A DNA stretch of 62,238 nt from positions 1 through 62,238 of the forward strand of contig CABVRX010000022.1 in NCBI GenBank assembly GCA_902500825.1, read 5' to 3'. The stretch is from an uncultured Nitrospira sp. (GTDB lineage: Bacteria > Nitrospirota > Nitrospiria > Nitrospirales > Nitrospiraceae). Both the position numbers and the translations under genes were made by a program. This document shows, one piece after another, positions 54,493-62,183 of this stretch. Every line of letters starts with the position of its first letter. Position 1 is the stretch's first letter. The notes beneath the pieces were generated by a model. It had not been told where the DNA came from. It searched no databases and worked only from the letters and a program-made list of their open reading frames with translations.

Positions 54493-54912
54493 CTAAATAA
54501 AGAGCTTCGTTTCCGCGTCGGCGGTTAAGGAAAGGATGGCGGGCAGGCCTAGCACCTCATCGACGCTCCGTTCGACCGCAGAACTGTCTACACCCATATA
54601 TTCCAACCCGGCGCTGCAAGCGATGAGTCGCAGCGTGCCGACATGTTTGGCGTCCTGGAACATCTCCGAGATCTTCGGCACCTTTTTCTCTTTCAGCAGC
54701 CGAGCAACTTCCTCTGCCGACTCGGCATATTCCGGCGGAAAATCGATTTGGTCGATCTTCCCTTCGGCGAGTTTTTTAATCGTCCAGAACAACAAAACGA
54801 CAATCACATCTTTGCCCATCGCCGCAGCCGTCATACCCAACGTCGCAACCTGGTGCAGTTTATCGTACGTGGCGTTGTGGGCGAAGATAACGAACTTCGG
54901 TTTAGTAGACAT
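54493..54912 (-). CDS. DsrE-family protein
   Basis: 139 residues. FVIFAHNATYDKLHQVATLG opens the DsrE fold. The putative sulfur-binding cysteine lies in RLIACSAGLEYMGVD. Smaller than the DsrE2-like protein at 51078 and not adjacent to TusA; a second sulfur relay protein is suggested. It converges with nth. Confidence 0.85.
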   Translation of the reverse strand: MSTKPKFVIFAHNATYDKLHQVATLGMTAAAMGKDVIVVLLFWTIKKLAEGKIDQIDFPPEYAESAEEVARLLKEKKVPKISEMFQDAKHVGTLRLIACSAGLEYMGVDSSAVERSVDEVLGLPAILSLTADAETKLFI

Positions 54913-55081
54913 GCTTACCTTACGAGGAAAAAGAAGTCATACGGACTCCGAATACGCTTGTACCGATTCAAACCAAGCCCCATGCCCGGTGATTATAACG
55001 ATCAGGCTCGACTGCGTAAACATGAGACAAGGCCCTGCTTTGCCTTGAGGGGCGTAGAAGCCCATGCTAGGATGCCGGCCG

Positions 55082-55513
55082 ATGGATTGGCTTCTTTCGA
55101 CGGTTCAACAGTATATCTCGACCGAAACTCTCGTGACCCTGACGGCTCTCTCGGTTGTCTTCTTCATTGGATCATTGATTGCGATCCCATTCATCCTCGT
55201 CCGGCTTCCGACAGATTTCTTCGACACCCGTGTGCCGCGGCCTTGGATGGAAAACCATCACCCGGTGCTTCGGTTGCTCGGCCATCTTGCAAAGAACGTC
55301 GTCGGGGCCATCTTTCTATTCGCAGGGTTTTTGATGTTGTTCTTGCCGGGCCAGGGCATTCTCACGATGTTGATCGGGGTGACGATGTTGGACTTTCCCG
55401 GCAAGCGTAGGATGGAAGCCAAGATGATCGGACGGCCCGCTGTTCTGAGCACCATCAACAACATGCGGCAGAAGTTTGGAAAACCGCCGCTCACGATTTC
55501 GCCCGATCTATAA
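55082..55513 (+). CDS. PGPGW-type transmembrane protein
   Basis: 143 residues from ATG 55082, which has AGGATG upstream. Two transmembrane segments are seen (LVTLTALSVVFFIGSLIAIP and VVGAIFLFAGFLMLFLPGQG), with PGQGILTMLIGVTMLDFPGK matching the Pro-Gly signature of this family. The C-terminal tail is basic. The role is unknown. It lies just upstream of polA on the same strand. Confidence 0.8.
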   Translation: MDWLLSTVQQYISTETLVTLTALSVVFFIGSLIAIPFILVRLPTDFFDTRVPRPWMENHHPVLRLLGHLAKNVVGAIFLFAGFLMLFLPGQGILTMLIGVTMLDFPGKRRMEAKMIGRPAVLSTINNMRQKFGKPPLTISPDL

Positions 55514-55604
55514 GGCTCAAATCCCCGGTGATCAGCGATCGGCCGCGGAGCACACGAACCCCAAACGGCAGACTGCCGATACGTAACGATGATTGGCTGC
55601 ACGC

Positions 55605-58262
55605 ATGTCTGAGTCGATCCCCGCCGGAAAAACGTTCTATCTGATCGATGGCAGCGCCTACATTTATCGGGCGTTCTTTGCCCTGCCCGCCCTCAATAAC
55701 TCGAAAGGCCTCCAAACCAACGCGATCTACGGATTCATGACCACGCTCCTCAAGATTATCCGCGAGCACAAGCCGGATAGTCTCGTGGTGGCGTTCGACG
55801 AAAAGGGTCCGACGCTTCGGCACGAAGAATTCAAAGAATATAAAGCGCAGCGTCCGCCGATGCCGGACGGGATGAAAGCGCAGATTCCCTATATTCATCG
55901 CGTAGTGGACGCGCTGAATATCCCTGCGGTCAGACAGGCCGGGTACGAAGCAGACGACCTTATCGGCACGTTGGCTCGACAGGCGGAGCGAGCAGGTTAC
56001 AACGTCGTGATCGTCACCGGCGATAAAGACATGCTCCAGCTTGTGACACCGCAGGTGCGAATTTATGATCCCGTGAAAGACAAGTGGTCGGGCGAAGCGG
56101 AATGTGTCGCCAAGTTCGGCGTCGAGCCGGCGCGGGTGATCGAAGTGATGGGCCTGATGGGAGACAGCAGCGACAACATCCCTGGGGTGAAAGGGATCGG
56201 CGAAAAAACCGCGATGAAGTTGCTCGCGCAGTTCGAGACCATCGACGAACTGCTCCGCCGCCTCGACGAGGTCACGCCGGCCCGCATCAAGACGCTCCTC
56301 ACCGAACAGGCGGACAACGCGCGGCTCAGTCGGAAGCTGGCGACCATCGATACTCAGAGCCCGGTAGAGTTCCACCCCGAGTCCTACCGAATCAGGCCGC
56401 TGCATGATGAACAACTCGCCGATCTGTTGCGCGAGCTGGAATTCACCTCCCTCCTCAAGAGTCTCCAGCCATCGCCCAAGCAGTCGGAGATGAAGATCGA
56501 TGAGACAGTCGTCATCGATGACGAGTCGGCTGCACAGCGTTTCGCGGACGGCCTTCCGAATGACATACCGCTCGGTGTGCGCTGTTTGCTGGCCGGCCAA
56601 CCTGGCGTCAATGCCGACGTTCTCGGCCTGACTCTTTCCACCGGTGAACAGACAGCCTTCATTCCAATCGACGTCCACACGTTCATGCGGCCTATCACGC
56701 AAGTCTTCCACGACAGACACAAACCCAAAATCGTGCACGACCTCAAATCCACCTTGCTGGCCTTTCACAGGATCGGTGTCACCTTGGCCCCACCGCACGT
56801 GGACACGATGATCGCGGACTATCTGCTCAACCCCAACCGGCGCGACCATAGTCTTGAAACCATTGTGTTGGAGCGGTTGGGCGAACGGCTGGGATCAAAA
56901 GAACAGGAGAAGACGCAGCCACAGTCACTCTTCGAAGTCGACAGCGGTTCGCGCGAGGCAGCAGCGGAAGCCGCCGCCGTTCTGGCCAAGCTAGGACCGA
57001 TTCTGACAGAGCGGTTGACGGAACAAGGAAGCCTGAAACTCTTCACTGAAATCGAGATACCGCTCGTACCGGTCTTGGCCGACGTCGAGCGGAACGGGTT
57101 CTTACTCGATGTTGACGGGCTTCACACCTTAAGCAAAGAATTAGAACGAGAGCTCGACCGCATGATGGAAACCATCGCGAGGTTAGCCGGCATCGAATTC
57201 AACATCAATTCACCAAAACAACTGGCGGCGGTCCTATTCGAGAAGCTCGGCTTGAAGCCTCTGCGCAAGACCAAGACCGGGTATTCCACTGATGAAGATA
57301 CGCTCACACAACTGGCGGCGCAGCATGAGTTACCCGCACAGATTCTCAATTACCGAAGCCTCAGCAAGCTCAAGTCGACTTACGTGGATGCGCTGCCTGA
57401 GCTGGTACATCCTGAGACGAAGCGACTCCACACGTCCTTGAACCAGACCGTCGCTGCAACCGGACGCCTCTCATCCACCGACCCGAATCTCCAAAACATC
57501 CCCGTGAAGGGTGACTACGGCCTCCGTATTCGCGAGGCCTTCATCGTCCCTAAAGACCACGAACTCCTCTGTGCCGACTACAGTCAGATCGAACCGCGCA
57601 TCCTCGCCCATCTCTCACAAGATCCTCGCTTGCTGTCCGTCTTTACCAAAGGCGAGGACATCCACATGGCGACGGCCATGGAAATCTTCGGCCTCCCCTC
57701 TAGTCAGATCACGAGAGACATGCGCCGTACAGCCAAGACCGTCGTCTTCGGCATCGTCTACGGTATCAGTCCATTCGGTCTCTCTCAAAACCTCGGCGTA
57801 CCTCAAGCCGAAGCAAAGCAATATATCGAAACGTTCTTTGAGCGGTTCCCGGCAGTGCGTGCCCTCATGGATCGGAACATCGCTGAAGGACGGGAGAAAG
57901 GTTACACCACCACGATCCTCGGCCGCCGACGTCCCATTCCCGAGTTGCAGAGCAGCGATCCGGTACAGCGTGGCTTCGGCGAGCGGATGGCGGTGAATAG
58001 CCCCATCCAAGGTTCCGCTGCCGACTTGATTAAAGTCGCCATGATCAATACCCACAAGAAACTGCACGATGAACTACCGCACGTGAAGATGATCCTCCAA
58101 GTCCACGACGAACTCATTTTCGAAGTACCGGACCATGATCTGGAAGAAGCGAAGCGGCTGGTGAAGAGCGAGATGGAAGGTGTCGGCAAACAGTTGGGCC
58201 TATCGGTGCCGCTCAAGGTGGATCTCGGCGTGGGCAAAAACTGGCGCGTGGCTCATCCTTAA
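55605..58262 (+). CDS. polA: DNA polymerase I
   Basis: 885 residues from ATG 55605 (MSESIPAGKTFYLIDGSAYI); a TTG at 55593 is in frame. The 5'-3' exonuclease domain is complete (VVAFDEKGPTLRHEEFKEYK, YEADDLIGTL, VTGDKDMLQL, MGDSSDNIPG). The polymerase domain has motif A DYSQIEPRILAHLS, motif B RRTAKTVVFGIVYGIS and motif C QVHDELIFE. The middle proofreading domain keeps its fold but lacks the DxE of the first exonuclease motif (LGVRCLLAG stands there), so 3'-5' proofreading is probably lost, as in Taq polymerase. It fills gaps and removes RNA primers. Confidence 0.96.
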   Translation: MSESIPAGKTFYLIDGSAYIYRAFFALPALNNSKGLQTNAIYGFMTTLLKIIREHKPDSLVVAFDEKGPTLRHEEFKEYKAQRPPMPDGMKAQIPYIHRVVDALNIPAVRQAGYEADDLIGTLARQAERAGYNVVIVTGDKDMLQLVTPQVRIYDPVKDKWSGEAECVAKFGVEPARVIEVMGLMGDSSDNIPGVKGIGEKTAMKLLAQFETIDELLRRLDEVTPARIKTLLTEQADNARLSRKLATIDTQSPVEFHPESYRIRPLHDEQLADLLRELEFTSLLKSLQPSPKQSEMKIDETVVIDDESAAQRFADGLPNDIPLGVRCLLAGQPGVNADVLGLTLSTGEQTAFIPIDVHTFMRPITQVFHDRHKPKIVHDLKSTLLAFHRIGVTLAPPHVDTMIADYLLNPNRRDHSLETIVLERLGERLGSKEQEKTQPQSLFEVDSGSREAAAEAAAVLAKLGPILTERLTEQGSLKLFTEIEIPLVPVLADVERNGFLLDVDGLHTLSKELERELDRMMETIARLAGIEFNINSPKQLAAVLFEKLGLKPLRKTKTGYSTDEDTLTQLAAQHELPAQILNYRSLSKLKSTYVDALPELVHPETKRLHTSLNQTVAATGRLSSTDPNLQNIPVKGDYGLRIREAFIVPKDHELLCADYSQIEPRILAHLSQDPRLLSVFTKGEDIHMATAMEIFGLPSSQITRDMRRTAKTVVFGIVYGISPFGLSQNLGVPQAEAKQYIETFFERFPAVRALMDRNIAEGREKGYTTTILGRRRPIPELQSSDPVQRGFGERMAVNSPIQGSAADLIKVAMINTHKKLHDELPHVKMILQVHDELIFEVPDHDLEEAKRLVKSEMEGVGKQLGLSVPLKVDLGVGKNWRVAHP

Positions 58263-58286
58263 TCTGTAACTTATGCGAGGTGATCT

Positions 58287-58544
58287 ATGCTGACCATACG
58301 TATTTCAGTTGCGTGGACTATAGCAGTCGTCAGCCTTGGAGCTCTAGGATTTGCAGTTCTTCTCGGCCAACCGTTCGCAGCAAAAGCGCAGGAGTCAAAA
58401 CGGTTTCAGTACATGATCGTCGAGGTGCTGCCTGACACCCAGAATATGCAAACTAAGCTGAACGAGTTTGGAGCAAGCGGCTGGGAGCTGGTGGCGGTCT
58501 CGATGGGCAGCATGACGGAGCCGAGGCTGGTCTTTAAGAAGTGA
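58287..58544 (+). CDS. Small exported DUF4177-like protein
   Basis: 85 residues. A signal peptide (AVVSLGALGFAVLLGQPFAAKA) is followed by a small domain ending LNEFGASGWELVAVSMG and a terminal FKK, the pattern of DUF4177-like proteins. GAGGTGAT precedes the ATG. It lies 24 bp after polA. Confidence 0.75.
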   Translation: MLTIRISVAWTIAVVSLGALGFAVLLGQPFAAKAQESKRFQYMIVEVLPDTQNMQTKLNEFGASGWELVAVSMGSMTEPRLVFKK

Positions 58545-58630
58545 CTCTGAAAGGGTGTTAGAGCTGAGTCGGCAGAAATCCTGGATCGACGCTACCGTCT
58601 TTCGAACTCGAGGCAACTTCACATAATGGC

Positions 58631-58657
58631 CACCCGCTGACTCTTAATCAGCGGGTG
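58631..58657. terminator. Hairpin between convergent genes
   Basis: CACCCGCTGA (58631-58640) and TCAGCGGGTG (58648-58657) form a perfect 10-bp stem with a 7-base loop. The stem encodes the last residues of the minus-strand gene, whose stop lies in the loop. No T-run follows on either strand, so the terminator function is uncertain. Confidence 0.5.
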
Positions 58658-59033
58658 CGCCTTGCCACAACATGTCATAGCCGAGTTCCTTGGTTTCCGA
58701 GCACATGTTCACCAAGGATGAAAATTTGGCGGTAAATACTTCGTCGGCATGGGACTTCTCGTGAGCCTCAAAAGACCGCCAGTAGGTCACAATGGCGTAA
58801 TGTTCGTCGGTGGTCTTATGGTCGATCAGCGAGCCTTCATCAGACACGAAGCCGGAGAACTTGAAGACTTGTCCGGCCAGGAAGCCCCCTTTCTCACCGC
58901 CGTAGGTTTCCTTGACGACCATGCACATTTCTCCGACAGCCAACTCGACGTCCTCGAAACTGACGCCGGGTTTCAGCTTCACGGTATTGAACAACATCTT
59001 GGCTCCAAACGGCAGCGTAATTGGGCCGAACAT
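58644..59033 (-). CDS. Small dimeric alpha/beta-barrel protein, similar to ABM or half of sulfur oxygenase reductase
   Basis: 129 residues from ATG 59033, which has a perfect AGGAGG; 27 upstream in-frame codons are not needed. The domain has the ferredoxin-like layout of antibiotic-biosynthesis monooxygenases, with YAIVTYWRSFEAHEKSHADE near residues 79-98. Two features also recall sulfur oxygenase reductase: a cysteine in VGEMCMVVKE (C37), like the persulfide cysteine in KVCMVTARHPGF, and H91-x3-H95, like its two iron-binding histidines 54-55 residues further on. The third ligand (a glutamate) could be E113 or E116 but the spacing is not exact. So either an ABM-like enzyme or a single-domain relative of sulfur oxygenase reductase. 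Confidence 0.6.
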   Translation of the reverse strand: MFGPITLPFGAKMLFNTVKLKPGVSFEDVELAVGEMCMVVKETYGGEKGGFLAGQVFKFSGFVSDEGSLIDHKTTDEHYAIVTYWRSFEAHEKSHADEVFTAKFSSLVNMCSETKELGYDMLWQGAPAD

Positions 59034-59138
59034 GTGAACCTCCTGTGAAAGGCATACTCGGTTCGGGAACAAGTCAAAATCTATCTCCTGATTCCGACAG
59101 TATATCCGGCTCATATAGATAGTTTACCAGGAGGCCAT

Positions 59139-59546
59139 TCACCTCTTCTTCCCGCATACAAATTGCGCAACCGATTGTGCCAAGGTTCCTCGCGGAATGG
59201 GCGCCCAATCTGACTCGCCTGACGTTTTATACAGCGCCTCACCAGATCCCATATTCCCCGAGAAATATTCCAACGCCAGCAACCGAAATCGCTCTTTGGC
59301 ACAGTCATGCTCTTCGTGTGCACGCGTGGACAAGTATTTCCTGAACCCTCGTGTCTGAGCGGTCTTCAGATCATCAGCGACCCACACTCGAACCCACTCG
59401 CCTTTTCGGCTGATGGTCTCAGTATCGACATAGACTTTTGCTTTGTCATTGCCGTCGACAAGTAGCCACTCGGCAGAGACAGGCACCGCACCCCAGAACA
59501 GAAGAATGGCCAACGCGAGGAGGATTCTCGGCAGGAGCGTTCGAAC
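59139..59546 (-). CDS. Surface-adhesin-E-like exported protein with an odd start
   Basis: About 135 residues if translation begins at 59546. The mature part has W-LVDGNDKAKVYVDTETI, HEEHDCAKERFRLLALEYF and WAPIPRGTLAQSVAQFVC, the pattern of surface-adhesin protein E relatives, with two conserved cysteines. A perfect AAGGAGG is followed seven bases later by GTT, which begins a typical signal peptide (xRTLLPRILLALAILLFWG). The first standard start is TTG at 59513, which would leave an unusually short signal without a basic end. GTT may be a mutated GTG or ATG. It is downstream of the small membrane protein gene. Confidence 0.65.
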   Translation of the reverse strand, partial: VRTLLPRILLALAILLFWGAVPVSAEWLLVDGNDKAKVYVDTETISRKGEWVRVWVADDLKTAQTRGFRKYLSTRAHEEHDCAKERFRLLALEYFSGNMGSGEALYKTSGESDWAPIPRGTLAQSVAQFVCGKKR

Positions 59547-59558
59547 GGAAAAACCTCC

Positions 59559-59804
59559 TTATGGCTGTTTCGGATCGCCCAACTTTCTGGTCAAGCAGTC
59601 GTTAAACGCCATGCGCCGGTGATAGGGCGTCCAAAACCAGTTGTATTTCTTCAACATATCCAACTCATCCACGTATTCATTACAACGCTTCGCTTCGACC
59701 GCTCCGGCTTCCAGTGGAGCAGTCATCACCCAGGCCCCAATCCCAATGACACTAAAAAAGAGAGTGACACCGACAACGAGCATCACGATTCCTTTTGTAT
59801 TCAT
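59559..59804 (-). CDS. Small membrane protein
   Basis: 81 residues, not recognised. One transmembrane helix (VMLVVGVTLFFSVIGIGAWV) is followed by a short soluble part with two cysteines (KRCNEYVDEL, FNDCLTRKLG). GAGGG lies seven bases before the ATG. The stop TAA is part of the AAGGAGG ribosome binding site of the next gene, showing tight coupling. Confidence 0.7.
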   Translation of the reverse strand: MNTKGIVMLVVGVTLFFSVIGIGAWVMTAPLEAGAVEAKRCNEYVDELDMLKKYNWFWTPYHRRMAFNDCLTRKLGDPKQP

Positions 59805-59853
59805 GAATCCCTCTATAGGTTCATTTGCAACAAATACCTGACTCTCATGTGAC

Positions 59854-59868
59854 TGGTGCCGGAGACCG
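59854..59868 (+). repeat. 15-bp copy of a tRNA-Leu 3' end, possible attachment site
   Basis: TGGTGCCGGAGACCG is identical to 62184-62198, the 3' end of the tRNA-Leu gene on the minus strand, in the same orientation. Such copies arise when an element integrates at a tRNA 3' end. No integrase is seen between the two copies. Confidence 0.55.
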
Positions 59869-60108
59869 AGTGAGACCTCAGACCTCAGTCCATCAGAAGT
59901 CCTTGATTATGCTATGGGTGCGTTTTGCTGAAACTGGAAGTATGTACCACACTGGATGAGGAATTGTGTACCACCTACACGGGCTTTCGGACATAGAGGG
60001 AAATTTTGTGGATCACCTACCCGCTTTGCCCAAGGTCGAGCCGGCCTCGGCCTGCGCTGAGCCAGCTTGCACTCTTTTCCTATCACACTTAGAATTCCAC
60101 CCCTGCTT

Positions 60109-60492
60109 ATGTTTGAAACAATCATTGCTACGCTCATTACTTCCTTCCTCGGCTTACTGGCATTCCTTGCATACCGATACCCTGAATGGTTTGGGCGCAT
60201 TAATTTTGTTCTTCTTCCGCTTTCCGTATTGGGCGGGGGATTCCTAATTGGTTGGGATAACGCGATTACCGAATCTACCTTACGCCTAGAACGCCTGTTT
60301 TCAGACGATGAACATAAGATAGGCCAACGCGCAATTTCACAGGTTAATGGGCTTGCGTCACCCATCTGGGCCTATGCCGCTCTGTTTGGGTGGTTAGTGT
60401 ATCTTGCGGTGCTGACTGCATTACCTTGGATTCTCAAGTTTACTTCGTCGCACTCCACAAGATTGCCGGTATCTCCCAAGAAAAAACATTAG
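60109..60492 (+). CDS. Hypothetical membrane protein
   Basis: 127 residues from ATG 60109, not recognised. Three hydrophobic segments are seen: IIATLITSFLGLLAFLAY, INFVLLPLSVLGGGFLIG and IWAYAALFGWLVYLAVLTAL. A charged loop (RLERLFSDDEHKIGQRA) lies between the second and third, and the tail is basic (PVSPKKKH). Its composition appears more AT-rich than the neighbouring housekeeping genes. It is inside the interval bounded by the 15-bp direct repeats, which fits a transferred gene. Confidence 0.6.
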   Translation: MFETIIATLITSFLGLLAFLAYRYPEWFGRINFVLLPLSVLGGGFLIGWDNAITESTLRLERLFSDDEHKIGQRAISQVNGLASPIWAYAALFGWLVYLAVLTALPWILKFTSSHSTRLPVSPKKKH

Positions 60493-61076
60493 TCGCTCAG
60501 TTGAAGGCCTGGGCAACACGTTGGGCGGGTATGTTTGTTGGCTAACCAGTTAAGGTGCATCTGGTTTATTGTTGAACACGTGAGTAAAAATATCTCGTGC
60601 TATAGTAGCTGTACTGAGAACGCTTAAATCAGGGCGCGTTCCTGGTTCTTCAATTGAAGATGCCGTGTGCGAGTATATCCTGAGAAATGTCTATGGGATT
60701 TCCTGGTTGGGGGTGGGGCTGGTGGCGAAGCGTCTTCGCTACGCTCAGGACCTTTTCAGCCACGAGAGAAAGCCTTGATCCAGGATGGAATATACCCACA
60801 CACAGCCCCTATAGTGGTCCACATAATAAATTCACGTGTAATCGCAAAGTCTTAAGTGGAATGTTATCACCCCCACTTCAAATTTGGACCTTTTCCGCAT
60901 CGTTTTATCGTCGAAAATCAGAAGAGACGCATAAACACTGAAAAGTTATCCCCCCCACTCTCGATTTCATAGGCCAGCCAGGAACCACGGCATGCGGACC
61001 TCCTCTAAAGCCCAATAGCAGATCGATTCCGCTTCCTCCTAGAATCTGCCTCTTCATACACAGAGGAGTGTACTGT
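60493..61076. other. Intergenic stretch in the repeat-bounded interval
   Basis: 584 bp without a confident gene. It contains a small GCGAAG-CGT-CTTCGC hairpin near 60725 and two imperfect direct copies of GTTATC-CCCCCACT near 60865 and 60945. A 62-codon frame at 60667-60855 has no supporting signal. Confidence 0.4.
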
Positions 61077-61667
61077 ATGTTCGCACCGAAGGGGATTCTA
61101 GGCCCTGCAGCCGTCATCGTCTTAGGTACGGTGCTCACCGCATGTATCCACGAAAATAAGTATCGTGCAGAACTCGCCTCGCCGCTGAATAATGCGGAAA
61201 CAGGTGTCATCATCATTTCGGCAGGCTCGCCTACGCCCTGTCATGCTCTTGGTACGCCGACCGGGTTGCACATCCTTCCTGCGAGCGGGCCATTCTTCCC
61301 CTATCGAGCAGTTGCAACCCTGGAAGTCGATAGTCAGTATATGGAGAGTGACTTTCTTGACCACCATGGGGGCCTCTCTGTCCTCCAGTTGCCGCCTGGC
61401 AAGTATGTGCTCGTCCCCTTTGCGATGAACCCTTACGTGCATTATTTCAGACCACCCAAAGCAGATTTTGAAGTGTACGCCAATGAGACAGCCTATCTCG
61501 GTGAGTTCTTCATGCCAGCGTGTGAAGGAGATGCCGGAATGGGGTTTCTTGACCAGGAAGCACGGGACCTTGCTCTGCTTGTGGAAAAGAATCCGGCCTT
61601 TGCTAATGTGCCCATCACGAAACGACTCCTCATGTTCACAGGTCGCCAGCCGTTTTGGCCTTTCTAG
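61077..61667 (+). CDS. Hypothetical lipoprotein
   Basis: 196 residues, not recognised. ATG at 61077 follows GAGGAG with eight bases of spacing. A lipoprotein signal (AAVIVLGTVLTAC) is present, with the lipid-carrying cysteine at about residue 23. The mature part is beta-rich, with LQLPPGKYVLVPFAMNP suggesting a beta-sandwich of the kind often found in bacterial lipoproteins, then TAYLGEFFMPACEGDAGMG. Located in the repeat-bounded interval next to the tRNA-Leu gene. Confidence 0.7.
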   Translation: MFAPKGILGPAAVIVLGTVLTACIHENKYRAELASPLNNAETGVIIISAGSPTPCHALGTPTGLHILPASGPFFPYRAVATLEVDSQYMESDFLDHHGGLSVLQLPPGKYVLVPFAMNPYVHYFRPPKADFEVYANETAYLGEFFMPACEGDAGMGFLDQEARDLALLVEKNPAFANVPITKRLLMFTGRQPFWPF

Positions 61668-61680
61668 GCTTCTTCTAACC

Positions 61681-61874
61681 ATGTCCTTTGCACACCGCCT
61701 CCACTACCGCTTCTCGATCTTCAGTCCAGTAAGGTACAAAGTACGGTTTCGTGATGGCTATGGAACCGTGACGAATCTCTCCAATCGAGGATGGAGGGAG
61801 AATCTACGGCAATGTGCCGGTCATCGTCGGCGATGTCTGCTCGCTGAAAGTCAGACTGACAACTAGGAACTGAG
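61681..61874 (+). pseudogene. Frameshifted, truncated PilZ-domain gene
   Basis: From 61681 the frame reads HYRFSIFSPVRYKVRFRDG and GTVTNLSNRG, with the PilZ signature RxxxR and N-x-S-x2-G, and then the reading shifts. The neighbouring frame continues RIYGNVPVIVGDVCSLKVRL to TGA at 61872-61874. Joining the two gives a plausible PilZ N-terminal half; the C-terminal half of a normal PilZ domain is missing. PilZ domains bind cyclic di-GMP; this copy is probably dead. Confidence 0.7.
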
Positions 61875-62088
61875 TGTCTGTCTCGGCTGGGGTCGTGCGA
61901 TGGGTGTGCGGGGAAGAGTGCGGGATAGAAACATTGGTGATGAATGAGGAGTCACAGAAGCAATTGAGCGCCTATATCCAAGAGCGGGGCAGAGCGTTAT
62001 GAGTGAAGATCCGCCCAAACGTCAAAACATGTCGGCGCTCACAAACTATCACGCTCATGCTTTGACCTCTTTCTGAGACGTTACGAGG

Positions 62089-62178
62089 TCACTCCTTCCA
62101 CTTCCGCCATACCGCTACCACTAGATATATTAGTCCCACAATGATGCCCACTAAGACTGGTTCGATGATCCATGGCAT
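62089..62178 (-). CDS. Possible 29-residue single-helix membrane protein
   Basis: ATG at 62178 encodes MPWIIEPVLVGIIVGLIYLV followed by VAVWRKWKE and TGA at 62089-62091: one transmembrane helix and a basic end. It starts six bases after the tRNA-Leu 3' end. No ribosome binding site is visible because the upstream sequence is the tRNA itself. Translation is uncertain. Confidence 0.3.
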   Translation of the reverse strand: MPWIIEPVLVGIIVGLIYLVVAVWRKWKE

Positions 62179-62183
62179 ACAGG

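Noticed and set aside
55491-56849. 452-codon minus-strand reading frame
   Set aside because: It is antisense to polA; the polA motifs are unambiguous.
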